Of a DNA stretch of 64,000 nt, positions 55,188 through 63,643 are shown one piece after another. A program made the translations under genes and the position numbers. Each line of letters begins with the position of its first letter. Position 1 is the first letter of the stretch. This stretch comes from Spirosoma aerolatum (GTDB taxonomy: Bacteria > Bacteroidota > Bacteroidia > Cytophagales > Spirosomataceae), in NCBI RefSeq assembly GCF_002056795.1, contig NZ_CP020104.1, forward strand, positions 5,031,501 to 5,095,500. The letters are read 5' to 3'. Below the pieces are notes generated by a model. The model ran no database searches, was not told the origin of the DNA, and worked only from the letters and a program-made list of their open reading frames with translations.

Positions 55188-55369
55188 TGAAAGGTGTTAG
55201 ATATATGATCTTCATGCAATATAGGGTCTCTAAAAGAATGATTAGTAATAAAATAATTTTTCTTTATCGAAATAGTTGTATTAAATCTTTTTATTTGCCA
55301 ATTTTGACTCACTTGCTGCTGACGCGGCATCCATCATTGCTTTTTTCAATTCAGGTTGTATTCAATGGG

Positions 55370-55400
55370 AAAGGCTGGCCGCACTACGACCAGCCTTTTT
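55370..55400 (+). terminator. Orphan intrinsic terminator upstream of yheT
   Basis: AAAGGCTGG (55370-55378) and CCAGCCTTT (55390-55398) form a 9-bp stem with an 11-base loop. A T-rich tail follows (TTATTTT). Confidence 0.75.
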
Positions 55401-55539
55401 ATTTTGATACGTTCACATTCGTTCAGCATAGAGTTACTATCAATACCGAATTGGCAATAGAATCGGGCAAACAATAAAACAAAACAAACCAATCGCCCTA
55501 TTTTTTTGAATTTACCAGGTTTCTAAGCGGTAGAACGCT

Positions 55540-55547
55540 TACCTTTG
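55540..55547 (+). promoter_or_regulatory. Minus-7 box of candidate yheT promoter
   Basis: TACCTTTG fits TAnnTTTG and lies 25 bases before the chosen start at 55572. The matching TTTG box is not at the ideal distance. Confidence 0.4.
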
Positions 55548-55571
55548 CGGCTTCAATCGCCCGCGTGTGCA

Positions 55572-56582
55572 ATGCCGCTGATTGCCCCATCCAGCTATGA
55601 GCCGCCCGCCCGTTTGTGGAACGGCCACCTACAAACCATTATCCCCTCGCTGTTTCGCAAGGTATCGGTTGCTTACGTCCGCGAACGTATCGAAACTCCC
55701 GACGATGATTTTCTGGATCTTGATTGGGCAAAGGCAATGGATAATGATCAATGGATAATGAATAATGAAAAGGCTGCTATTGTCCATTATCCATTAGTTA
55801 TTCTCTCCCATGGTCTGGAAGGCAGCTCGACGAGCCCGTATCTGGCAGGCATGGTCAGGCAGTTGACTAATCATGGATTCGATTGCCTGGCCTGGCATTA
55901 TCGGTCGTGCAGTGGCGAAATGAATCGCCAGCAACGTTTTTACCATGTTGGTGAAACCAGCGATCTGAACTTTGTGGTTAACTATGCCCTCACGAAAGGC
56001 TACACAACCCTGTATCTGATGGGGTTCAGCGCAGGTGGCAACGTGACCTTGAAATACCTCGGCGAACAAGGCGGTGCAATCAATCCAGCTATCAAAAAAT
56101 CTGTTGTTTTCTCGGTTCCCCTCGATCTGATGGGCTCAGCCCGACGGCTGGAGCAATGGGATAGCTGGGTATATAACTACCGATTCAATCGGACACTAAA
56201 GCGGAAAGTTTTGCAGAAAGCAGAAGTGATGCCGGGTGTTTTTCCGACCGAAGCTGTTCGAAAAGTTCGGAGCGTTCGAGAGTTCGATAATACCTTTACG
56301 GCACCTATGAACGGCTTTCGGGATGCACTGGACTACTATACGCAGAGTAGTTCGCTTCAGTTTATTCCGAATATTGCGATACCCACGCTGATTATCAATG
56401 CGAAAAACGACCCGTTTCTTTCGCCCGAATGTTTCCCAGAATCGTTGGCCCGGGAACTACCCAACGTCTGGATGGAGTTTCCAGAGCAAGGGGGGCACTG
56501 TGGCTTCCCCGACAGGCACAGCAGCCTTCAGGGTACCTACTGGTCGGAAAAGCGAGCGCTCGAGTTTTTAACAAAATTATAG
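55572..56582 (+). CDS. YheT-family alpha/beta hydrolase with in-frame palindromic insertion
   Basis: The start at 55572 (MPLIAPSSYEPPARLWNGHL) gives 336 residues. Family blocks are RLWNGHLQTIIPSLFRK, the N-terminal catalytic core VILSHGLEGSSTSPYLAGM, the nucleophile elbow LMGFSAGGNVTLKYLG and the final His in PEQGGHCGFPDR. YheT-like hydrolases are esterases of unknown physiological substrate. Residues about 53-74, rich in Asn and Asp, interrupt the usual DLDW-to-VILSHGLEG spacing and are encoded by a palindromic repeat (55736-55795). The nucleotidyltransferase gene follows within eight bases. Confidence 0.9.
   Translation: MPLIAPSSYEPPARLWNGHLQTIIPSLFRKVSVAYVRERIETPDDDFLDLDWAKAMDNDQWIMNNEKAAIVHYPLVILSHGLEGSSTSPYLAGMVRQLTNHGFDCLAWHYRSCSGEMNRQQRFYHVGETSDLNFVVNYALTKGYTTLYLMGFSAGGNVTLKYLGEQGGAINPAIKKSVVFSVPLDLMGSARRLEQWDSWVYNYRFNRTLKRKVLQKAEVMPGVFPTEAVRKVRSVREFDNTFTAPMNGFRDALDYYTQSSSLQFIPNIAIPTLIINAKNDPFLSPECFPESLARELPNVWMEFPEQGGHCGFPDRHSSLQGTYWSEKRALEFLTKL
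55736..55795. repeat. Palindromic repeat in-frame inside yheT
   Basis: AATGGATAATG occurs at 55736-55746 and again at 55750-55760, and its exact complement CATTATCCATT at 55785-55795. All copies are within the reading frame of the YheT gene and encode AMDNDQWIMNNEKAAIVHYP. From memory, the ATTATCCATT motif is common in intergenic repeats of this lineage. Confidence 0.8.
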
Positions 56583-56589
56583 TCCTGGT

Positions 56590-56850
56590 ATGATACCTTA
56601 TCAAGTAGCTATACAGCAATATTTTAACTCTCAACCAGTTAAGAGAGCTTATTTATTTGGCTCACAAGCTCGAGGAGAATCTACTCAGGAAAGTGATGTT
56701 GATATTTTGGTTGAATTGGAGCCAAAGGTATCTTTATTTGACTTCGTGCGAATGAAGATACAGTTAGAAGAACTTCTGCATGTATCCGTCGATCTGGTTT
56801 CTGCCAATACCGCTTCGAGTAAAACTGGAATTCTTATTACAACAATTTAA
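56590..56850 (+). CDS. MNT-type nucleotidyltransferase-domain protein
   Basis: The 86-residue product carries the nucleotidyltransferase signature AYLFGSQARGESTQESDVDI, followed by LVELE, with the two Asp residues that bind metal. Such minimal nucleotidyltransferase (MNT) proteins are often antitoxins of HEPN toxins, but no HEPN partner is adjacent. After VDLV the C-terminus is atypical, so a late frameshift is possible. The gene lies eight bases after yheT and 28 bases before the SerB-SerA fusion, and may be cotranscribed. Confidence 0.8.
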   Translation: MIPYQVAIQQYFNSQPVKRAYLFGSQARGESTQESDVDILVELEPKVSLFDFVRMKIQLEELLHVSVDLVSANTASSKTGILITTI

Positions 56851-56878
56851 TAAAGAGTCGGAATAGATTCTCAAATTC

Positions 56879-58783
56879 ATGCTCACCAAACCATTGGAAC
56901 AGACGTACTACATCATTGATTTCGACAGTACCTTCACAAAGGTAGAGGCCCTCGACGTGCTGGGCGAAATCTCACTCATCGGCCGACCCGACCGGGAGGA
57001 TGTACTCAACGAAATTAAAGCCATTACCGACCGGGGCATGTCGGGCGAGATTTCGTTTACCGAATCGCTCAATCTACGGCTGAACCTGCTCAAAGCACAT
57101 CGCGATCATCTTCCGGCGCTCATCGACAACCTGATGGGCAAAATCTCCGACTCGTTTCAGCGCAACAAGGATTTTCTGACCGAAAATGCCGAGAACATTT
57201 ACGTTGTATCGAACGGATTTAAAGAATTCATCGTGCCGATTGTCACGTCGCTGGGGGTTCTGGCCGACAATGTGTTTGCCAATACGTTTGTGTTCGATGA
57301 AAGCGGTGCCATTATTGGTTTCGACCCTGAAAATCCACTGTCGGCCAATGGGGGCAAATCGCAGGTGATTCGAAACCTGAATCTGGATGGCGAAGTGTAC
57401 GTGCTGGGTGATGGCTATACAGATTATGAAATCCGGGCATCGGGGCTGGCGAACCGTTTTTATGCCTTTACCGAAAATGTGATGCGACCCCGAGTAGTCG
57501 AAAAAGCGGATCACATTGCCCCTTCGCTCGATGAATTTTTATACCATAATAATTTGAACCGCAGTCAATCCTATCCCAAAAGCCGAATCAAAGTACTGCT
57601 GCTGGAAAACGTCCACCCCGTAGCGGTTCAGCTCTTCGAACAGGAAGGCTTCAACGTCGAAATTCGAAAAGGAGCACTGGATGAGGAGGAACTCATCGAA
57701 GCCATTCGCGACGTATCGATCCTGGGTATCCGTTCTAAAACCAACGTGACTGCCCGCGTCCTTGAACACGCTAACAAACTGATGACAGTCGGCGCATTCT
57801 GTATTGGTACCAATCAGATTGACCTTGACGCCTGCACCCGGAAAGGGATTGCGGTGTTCAATGCCCCTTATAGCAACACACGTTCGGTAGTCGAACTGGC
57901 GATTGGTGAGATCATTATGCTGATTCGGAGCATTGTTCCGAAAAGCAACCTGATGCACCAGGGCGGCTGGGATAAGTCGGCAAAGAATAGCTTCGAAGTG
58001 CGGGGTAAAAAACTGGGACTGGTCGGTTATGGCAACATCGGTACGCAGTTATCGGTTGTGGCCGAAGCCCTGGGCATGGAGGTGTACTTCTACGACATCG
58101 TGGATAAACTAGCCCTGGGAAATGCCCGCAAATGCAAATCGCTGGATGAACTGCTGGCCATTGCCGATATTATCAGCCTGCATACAGACGGACGCAAGGA
58201 AAACAAAAATCTGATCAGCTACCGGGAGTTCGCACTCATGAAAGCTGGGGTTATTTTCCTGAACCTGTCGCGGGGTCATATTGTAGATGTTCCGGCTCTG
58301 GTCGATGCCATTGAGCGGGGTAAAGTGGCGGGTGCGGGCGTCGATGTGTTTCCGCACGAACCCAAAACTAACAATGAAGAGTTTGTTAGTGCCCTTCGAA
58401 ACTTACCGAACGTAATTCTGACTCCGCACATCGGTGGCAGCACCGAAGAAGCCCAGGAAAACATTGGCAATTTTGTACCAGGCAAACTGCTCGAATATAT
58501 CAACAATGGCAGTACGTATGGCAGTGTCAATTTCCCGGAACTTCAGTTGCCGCTGCTCAAAGGCGCACACCGACTGCTCCACATTCACGCCAACGTACCG
58601 GGTATTCTGGCAAAAATGAACTCAATTTTCGCCAAATACCACATCAACATTCACGGCCAATACCTCAAAACCAACGAGCAGATTGGGTATGTGATTACAG
58701 ACGTTGCGAAAGAATATGCCGAGGAAGTTGTCGATGAGCTGAAGAAAATCGACAATACAATCAAGTTTAGGCTTCTCTACTAA
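56879..58783 (+). CDS. serA: Fused phosphoserine phosphatase / D-3-phosphoglycerate dehydrogenase
   Basis: The 634-residue product joins two serine-pathway enzymes. Residues 1-225 are a HAD phosphatase of the SerB type: YIIDFDSTFTKVEALD (nucleophile DxDxT), IYVVSNGFKEFI, and GDGYTDYE. Residues 235-545 are a phosphoglycerate dehydrogenase with LGLVGYGNIGTQLSVVAEAL (NAD site) and VILTPHIGGSTEEAQENIGN (catalytic His). A C-terminal ACT domain (550-634, LLHIHANVPGILAKMNSIFA) probably binds serine for feedback control. It catalyses the first and last steps of serine synthesis; SerC for the middle step is encoded at 60816. Confidence 0.95.
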   Translation: MLTKPLEQTYYIIDFDSTFTKVEALDVLGEISLIGRPDREDVLNEIKAITDRGMSGEISFTESLNLRLNLLKAHRDHLPALIDNLMGKISDSFQRNKDFLTENAENIYVVSNGFKEFIVPIVTSLGVLADNVFANTFVFDESGAIIGFDPENPLSANGGKSQVIRNLNLDGEVYVLGDGYTDYEIRASGLANRFYAFTENVMRPRVVEKADHIAPSLDEFLYHNNLNRSQSYPKSRIKVLLLENVHPVAVQLFEQEGFNVEIRKGALDEEELIEAIRDVSILGIRSKTNVTARVLEHANKLMTVGAFCIGTNQIDLDACTRKGIAVFNAPYSNTRSVVELAIGEIIMLIRSIVPKSNLMHQGGWDKSAKNSFEVRGKKLGLVGYGNIGTQLSVVAEALGMEVYFYDIVDKLALGNARKCKSLDELLAIADIISLHTDGRKENKNLISYREFALMKAGVIFLNLSRGHIVDVPALVDAIERGKVAGAGVDVFPHEPKTNNEEFVSALRNLPNVILTPHIGGSTEEAQENIGNFVPGKLLEYINNGSTYGSVNFPELQLPLLKGAHRLLHIHANVPGILAKMNSIFAKYHINIHGQYLKTNEQIGYVITDVAKEYAEEVVDELKKIDNTIKFRLLY

Positions 58784-58786
58784 TAT

Positions 58787-58852
58787 GGGAGTAAGGCAAA
58801 AAGGAGGAAGGGAAGAATAAAAAGCTACCGGCCTCCTTTTTGCTTTACTCCC
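58787..58852. repeat. 21-base inverted repeat between serA fusion and membrane protein
   Basis: Arms 58787-58807 and 58832-58852 match at 20 of 21 positions with a 24-base loop, directly after the stop of the SerB-SerA gene. The purine/pyrimidine-biased style resembles the repeat at 17147. It may end part of the transcripts ahead of the next gene. Confidence 0.75.
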
Positions 58853-58873
58853 TTTCTCTTTTCTTCCTCTTTT

Positions 58874-60805
58874 ATGCCCAATAACTACTTTCAACCTTCC
58901 TCATTCGAATCACGTTATGCGCAATGGATATCACCCGGTAGAGTAGCCATATGCTTCGCAGGATTAGCCCTGTTGTATGGCATATTTTTTATCCGAAATT
59001 TCAGCGGCCCTCTGGCCAGTATGGTTCCCAGCGATACCGACCAATGGGATTACATTGGTTATTATTTCGCTAAGAATCTGTCGTTCATCCCATTCCCCCA
59101 TCTGGATCTGCTGAACGATAAAACCTTCTACCCCTACGGTACCAACCACGTTTTTCAGAGCTGGGCTTTTGAACAGGATTACTGGTACGCAGGCTGGTAT
59201 CTGTTTCTGGGCAATGGTCCCTGGCTGAACATCTATTACCTGATTAGTCTGTTTCTGCTCAGTTTTGGGCCCTATGCATTGCTTCGGCACGATTACGGGG
59301 AATTCCGGGCCGCATTGGCAGGTTTGTTTGTCTGCTTCTTCAATTTTTACGCGCTCAACAAATATCCGGGTCACTTCACCCATGCGGTCATCCACTGGAC
59401 GGTGCTTTGCATCTTAACCGATTTTCTGCTAACCCGGCGGGTTGTGTTGCAGGAACGAGTAAGTCTCCGGTTCCTGCTCCTGAAAATTCTTCTGGTCCTT
59501 TTAAGCCTGGGCCACGACCTAACCTATATGGCAGGGTACGCATTAAGTTCATTTACTATCAATGCGTTGTTTGTAAGCGGACTACTAGGCTGGCGATTGG
59601 TTCGAAGCCCGCAAAAACCGGGTGAGCAAATCAGGAATTTATTGGCCACCTGGCGTGTAGAGCTGCAAAAGCCGCTCATTCCAATTCTATTGGTATTAAC
59701 CACGCTGCTGGTTAGCTTTCTTTACCTGCCGCTGCTGCTCGAAATCGTGCAGCAAACGCAGTTATTTGTTTTTAAAGACCGTTTTGCCAATGGGCATGGC
59801 TGGGTACATCCGCTCCGGTTGCTGGCTCCTTACTTACCCGGATTTGATCCGGTTATCGATCCATTGGGCAGGTATCTAAAGGATATGCCCGAAGGTTATG
59901 GGGCAGGAAGTGCCGGCTGGTTTCTACTTTTTCTGGGCCTTCTGGGTTTCTGGACCACCCGAAAACCTATTCGCTGGGCGTATGTCCCCCTCCTTATCTT
60001 TGGCCTGATACATGCCCTCTATCACCCGATTCGAATCCCTACGCTCCAAATTTTCCCCTGGGATCGATTTAACCGGATGCCTTCGCGGGTTACCATCACT
60101 TACCCGGTTATCCTGGTCATCTTTGCCTTGCATTGGAGTGGTCGCATTCGCCCTGTTGTTTTCGGTCTATGGCTACTGGTTGGGCTTATTGAGGCTGTCA
60201 GCGTGTATCAATATCGCTATAGTCAGCAACCGTATTATTATTCCGACTCATTCAAGGCGTACATCGACCGCATTCAGCAACAACCCGGTGAAGCCATTTT
60301 AGACTGGCCTTTCTGCCTGATTGGTGGCAATTCGGTTGGTTTGCCGGAAGGACTTTGTCCGTTATATAATCGAACGAATATGCTCTATGCGCTTCAGCGC
60401 TTTCACAATAAGAAAACAATCGGTCATTATTTCGGCCGGTTGCACGAGTCGCAGATCAAACCCTTTATTCAGGCGGGCTGGCCTACCTTGCTGAATCATC
60501 CGGACACGTCGAGTATCTGGGAGGCCAAGCAACTGACCACCTGCCTGACCGATGACCAATGGCGTTTTTTTAAGGAATTCTATGAGGCCAATGACTTCGC
60601 CGGTATCAATCTTTGCATAGATTTGCTGCCTAAATCATGCATAGATTTGTTTTATAAACAGATGGGTCGGCCAGTAGCTGCTACTGAAGTGCCTGGGGCC
60701 GGTCGTGTCGTATTCATCCCCAAATCAGCCGTTATGCGGCAAAAAGTCAATCGCTTACTAGGTCAGTCAGTACGGTTTCCCTGCGGCTGTCCACTCAATC
60801 CCTAA
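58874..60805 (+). CDS. Multi-pass membrane protein, glycosyltransferase-C-like
   Basis: The 643-residue product has about a dozen hydrophobic segments. A first helix (about 25-45) is followed by an acidic periplasmic loop (SDTDQWDYIGYYFAKNLSFI), similar in style to the Asp motifs of GT-C enzymes. Further helices run to about residue 450. A C-terminal soluble domain of about 180 residues (ILDWPFCLIGGNSVGLPEGL) has a pair of Cys-rich short blocks. The fold suggests a polyprenyl-linked sugar transferase or YfhO-like protein, but no family is certain. It lies between serA and serC without an obvious functional link. Confidence 0.7.
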   Translation: MPNNYFQPSSFESRYAQWISPGRVAICFAGLALLYGIFFIRNFSGPLASMVPSDTDQWDYIGYYFAKNLSFIPFPHLDLLNDKTFYPYGTNHVFQSWAFEQDYWYAGWYLFLGNGPWLNIYYLISLFLLSFGPYALLRHDYGEFRAALAGLFVCFFNFYALNKYPGHFTHAVIHWTVLCILTDFLLTRRVVLQERVSLRFLLLKILLVLLSLGHDLTYMAGYALSSFTINALFVSGLLGWRLVRSPQKPGEQIRNLLATWRVELQKPLIPILLVLTTLLVSFLYLPLLLEIVQQTQLFVFKDRFANGHGWVHPLRLLAPYLPGFDPVIDPLGRYLKDMPEGYGAGSAGWFLLFLGLLGFWTTRKPIRWAYVPLLIFGLIHALYHPIRIPTLQIFPWDRFNRMPSRVTITYPVILVIFALHWSGRIRPVVFGLWLLVGLIEAVSVYQYRYSQQPYYYSDSFKAYIDRIQQQPGEAILDWPFCLIGGNSVGLPEGLCPLYNRTNMLYALQRFHNKKTIGHYFGRLHESQIKPFIQAGWPTLLNHPDTSSIWEAKQLTTCLTDDQWRFFKEFYEANDFAGINLCIDLLPKSCIDLFYKQMGRPVAATEVPGAGRVVFIPKSAVMRQKVNRLLGQSVRFPCGCPLNP

Positions 60806-60815
60806 TTCAATTATT

Positions 60816-61892
60816 ATGCCTCAAACGTACTTTACGCCCGGCCCTGCCGAACTCTATCCAACGTTTTACAAGCATTTGCAAACGGCTATGGATGAGCAAA
60901 TTGGCTCGATTTCGCACCGTAGCCAACGGTTTCGGGACCTCTATAAGTTCGCTGACGAGCAGCTTCGGACGTTGCTGAGCATTCCGGCCACGCATGGTAT
61001 TTTTTTTACGGGCTCGGCCTCCGAAGTGTGGGAGCGTATGCTGTTGAACTGCGTTGAGTTTGAGAGTTTTCACCTCGTCAACGGCTCATTCTCGCAGAAG
61101 TTTTACGACTACGCCAATGCGCTTCACAAACACGCACAGGTGTTCGAAAAGCCGTTTGGCGAAGGATTCGACGCAGCCGAAATTCAGGTTCCTGAGTATG
61201 CCGAGGTTGTCTGTCTGGCGCATAATGAAACATCTTCGGGTGTGCAGATGAAAACCTCCGAAATTCATAAGCTCAAACGCAAATACCCGAAAAAGCTATT
61301 CTGCGTGGATATGGTTTCGTCGGCCCCCTACCCCGATCTTGACTTCAGTAGTATCGATTCAGCTTTCTTCTCGGTGCAGAAAGCCTTTGGTATGCCTGCT
61401 GGTCTGGGTGTCTGGATTGCCAGTGAAGGTTGTCTGGCTAAAGCCGAGCGCTTGCAGAAGTCCGATTCGCTCACTATTGGTGCCCATCATACGCTGCCAA
61501 CGCTCTGGAAACATTATAAAACGTTTGAAACGCCAGCTACGCCAAACGTACTGTTTATCTATTTGCTGGGCAAGATCGCCGAAGACTTCAATCGGATTGG
61601 TATCGATACCATTCGGAAGCAGACCGAAGAAAAGGCAAAAATGATTTATAAATTCATTGACAACTCCGATGCCTTTGAGGCTTTTGTTAAGCAGGAGCGC
61701 CACCGCTCGCAAACTGTCGTTGTTGCCACCACTCAAAAGCCGTCTGCCGACGTCATTGCAGGTGCCAAAGCCGCGAATATGGTCGTAGGCAGTGGGTATG
61801 GAAAGTTCAAGGAAAGCCAGATTCGGATTGCCAATTTCCCGGCCACTTCGGCCGATCAGGTAGCCGCTTTACTGGAGCAGTTGCAACGGTAG
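60816..61892 (+). CDS. serC: Phosphoserine aminotransferase (class V), SerC-type
   Basis: The 358-residue product is a class V PLP aminotransferase: TYFTPGPAELYP at the start, GSISHRSQRFRDLY, HNETSSGVQMKTSE and FCVDMVSSAPYPDLDF, with the PLP Lys in FFSVQKAFGMPAGLGVWI. The start and the loss of long insertions resemble the SerC/PSAT branch of Bacteroidota. It converts 3-phosphohydroxypyruvate to phosphoserine. The gene is 10 bases after the membrane protein and on the same strand as the SerB-SerA fusion, which supports a serine-synthesis role. Confidence 0.88.
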   Translation: MPQTYFTPGPAELYPTFYKHLQTAMDEQIGSISHRSQRFRDLYKFADEQLRTLLSIPATHGIFFTGSASEVWERMLLNCVEFESFHLVNGSFSQKFYDYANALHKHAQVFEKPFGEGFDAAEIQVPEYAEVVCLAHNETSSGVQMKTSEIHKLKRKYPKKLFCVDMVSSAPYPDLDFSSIDSAFFSVQKAFGMPAGLGVWIASEGCLAKAERLQKSDSLTIGAHHTLPTLWKHYKTFETPATPNVLFIYLLGKIAEDFNRIGIDTIRKQTEEKAKMIYKFIDNSDAFEAFVKQERHRSQTVVVATTQKPSADVIAGAKAANMVVGSGYGKFKESQIRIANFPATSADQVAALLEQLQR

Positions 61893-61901
61893 TTCATTTA
61901 C

Positions 61902-61939
61902 CCAGTGCGAATCGCAGAAAACCTTGCGATTCGCACTGG
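61902..61939. terminator. Terminator between serC and DinB gene
   Basis: A 15-base arm (61902-61916) is exactly complementary to 61925-61939 with an 8-base loop. It lies between two convergent genes, with a short T-rich tail toward the plus side. Likely bidirectional. Confidence 0.8.
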
Positions 61940-61958
61940 TTTATAGTAACGGCGTTAT

Positions 61959-62459
61959 TTATAACCGGTTAAGGTGATGTTGGGTGTGAATGCTGATAAA
62001 GTAAAGCATTTCCCGCACAGTCAGTTTGCCCAATGCCGGATGAGGCATACAATACGCATCCAATTCCTGTTCCGCCCAGCTTTTTATTGCATTGTTTACA
62101 GCCTTATACATCGCTGTAAATCGATCAATGACAACCTGTTTTTCGACATCCATATCCTCAGGCCGGGGAACGAAAGGCGTTGGCGCTTTCATGCCTGTGG
62201 AAAGCACAGCGTTATACTCCGCAGCAAGCTGGTCGTAGAGTTTGGGCAGATGATCAGCTTTCCCCCATTGAGCCAATACTTCACGTGGGCCAGTCATTAC
62301 TTTAACAACAGGCCGGGCCGATAGGTACAGATGCTGCATCACATCAGCTACGGACCATTTATCGCCGATATGACGCTGAAATTCCTCTTCCGATAATCGG
62401 TTAGCCACATCGACAAATGCCTGACAATCGGCGGTAATTCGTTCTGAAATCGTTTGCAT
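61959..62459 (-). CDS. DinB-like superfamily protein
   Basis: The start at 62459 (MQTISERITADCQAFVDVAN) gives 166 residues; the longer frame to 62522 carries an odd basic N-terminus. The four-helix DinB/YfiT fold shows metal-binding His candidates in KWSVADVMQHLYLSARPV (first His) and LYFISIHTQHHLNRL (last His pair). Members include thiol-S-transferases and DNA-damage-induced proteins; the reaction here is unknown. It is convergent with serC and divergent from the DUF4920 gene. Confidence 0.85.
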   Translation of the reverse strand: MQTISERITADCQAFVDVANRLSEEEFQRHIGDKWSVADVMQHLYLSARPVVKVMTGPREVLAQWGKADHLPKLYDQLAAEYNAVLSTGMKAPTPFVPRPEDMDVEKQVVIDRFTAMYKAVNNAIKSWAEQELDAYCMPHPALGKLTVREMLYFISIHTQHHLNRL

Positions 62460-62627
62460 AGCGTTTTCTTCACCCCTAGCCCCCCTCCCGTTTTGGGAAA
62501 CGAGAACTAAGCAGGCTTTCACTTATTTTTCTAATTGATGGTCAAAGTAATAAAGTCTATGCTATAATTTACAAAGCGGTGTTGTATGCGAACTGTAGCA
62601 TTGACCAGCGGATACCACAAAAAGTCG

Positions 62628-62635
62628 TACTTTTG
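62628..62635 (+). promoter_or_regulatory. Minus-7 box of DUF4920 gene promoter
   Basis: TACTTTTG fits TAnnTTTG, 32 bases ahead of the start codon. A TTG at 62601-62603 stands at a slightly long distance (24 bases) as possible minus-33 element. Confidence 0.5.
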
Positions 62636-62666
62636 ACGAACACTCGTTCATCAAAATAACACAGTA

Positions 62667-63116
62667 ATGAAACACTTCCTGCTTACCGCGTTTTTGCTTA
62701 CCGCTTCGATCGGCGTCTTCGCGCAAACCAGCTTCCATGGCAAAAAAATTACAGAGACCGGCGCCATTCCAGCTACTCAGCTAGCCAATAAAATGGGCGA
62801 CAAACCACAAATGCCAGCTAAAGTAGAAGGTACGGTTGAGTCGGTCTGCAAAGTAAAAGGCTGCTGGATGAAGCTGAAAACGGCCGATGGTCAAACCATG
62901 CGCGTCACGTTTAAAGATTACGGCTTCTTTGTGCCAAAAGATATTGAAGGCAAAACCGTGGTTGTTGAAGGATTGGCCGAAACCACCACTACGCCCGTAG
63001 CCGACCTGCGTCACTACGCACAGGACGCTGGAAAGTCGAAGGAAGAAATCGAGAAAATTACCCAGCCCGAAAAAGCGCTGACATTTGTTGCCGATGGCGT
63101 TATCGTAAAAAGATAA
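62667..63116 (+). CDS. Secreted DUF4920 domain protein
   Basis: The 149-residue product has a signal peptide (MKHFLLTAFLLTASIGVFAQ) and the DUF4920 pattern: KVEGTVESVCKVKGCWMKLK with two conserved Cys, MRVTFKDYGFFVPKDIEGKT and VVVEGLAETTTTPVADLRHY. DUF4920 proteins are small OB-fold-like periplasmic proteins of Bacteroidota; the Cys pair could bind metal or form a disulfide. No function is established. It is 57 bases upstream of the lipoprotein at 63174, on the same strand. Confidence 0.88.
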   Translation: MKHFLLTAFLLTASIGVFAQTSFHGKKITETGAIPATQLANKMGDKPQMPAKVEGTVESVCKVKGCWMKLKTADGQTMRVTFKDYGFFVPKDIEGKTVVVEGLAETTTTPVADLRHYAQDAGKSKEEIEKITQPEKALTFVADGVIVKR

Positions 63117-63173
63117 TCGGCTCCTACAACCCTTTTTTTAGTTCTTGAGTCTTGCTAAAAAAAGGATTATAGT

Positions 63174-63605
63174 ATGATACAGTTAAAGAAAAAGCTTTCT
63201 GGTTTACTCTTCGTTGGAACACTTGTTTTTGCTGCTTGTCAACATGCCAACACCGACCCTACTGATCAGGTATCGTTAGGGCTTCATCAATCAGCCCGGA
63301 TCGGTTCCGACGTAACCGTTCGGGTCGATTCCATTCAGGACAGCCGCTGTCCAGCCAATGCCACTTGTATCTGGGCAGGCCAGGCAAAGGTTAAAATGCT
63401 GCTATCGAACGATCGGGATTCTACCACCGTTCGATTAGCCCTGGGTGCCGATCCCGGTGTGAGTAACAACAAACGTCCTGATTCAACGAATGTAACGCTC
63501 AGTAGTCAAACCTATAAAGTGATCCTGCGTGAAGTAAACCCTTATCCAGGCACGACACCAAGCAATCAGCCTCAAACGGCGGTTGTGCAGGTCACGAAGC
63601 TATAG
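63174..63605 (+). CDS. Small lipoprotein, first of a tandem pair
   Basis: The 143-residue product has a lipoprotein signal ending LVFAACQHAN, with the Cys near residue 22. The mature domain is beta-rich: DQVSLGLHQSARIGSDVTVR, VDSIQDSRCPANATCIWAGQ, STTVRLALG and YKVILREVNPYPG. The pair of Cys around CPANATC with the Trp-Ala-Gly-Gln block recurs in small Bacteroidota lipoproteins and could form a disulfide. A close paralogue starts 38 bases downstream (63644). Function unknown. Confidence 0.72.
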   Translation: MIQLKKKLSGLLFVGTLVFAACQHANTDPTDQVSLGLHQSARIGSDVTVRVDSIQDSRCPANATCIWAGQAKVKMLLSNDRDSTTVRLALGADPGVSNNKRPDSTNVTLSSQTYKVILREVNPYPGTTPSNQPQTAVVQVTKL

Positions 63606-63643
63606 GCGCTCAGACCTTACCCGATGAGTAAAAATCAGAATCA

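Larger units (their letters stand above)
55188..55571. other. Gene-free region with an orphan plus-strand terminator
   Basis: About 385 bases between the kelch lipoprotein gene (minus strand) and yheT (plus strand). No protein is credible. A strong plus-strand terminator at 55370-55400 has no gene upstream of it, so a small RNA of up to 180 bases may start after 55188. Confidence 0.45.

Noticed and set aside
56590..56850. A HEPN/MNT toxin-antitoxin pair
   Set aside because: Only the nucleotidyltransferase is present; no HEPN gene is adjacent on either side.
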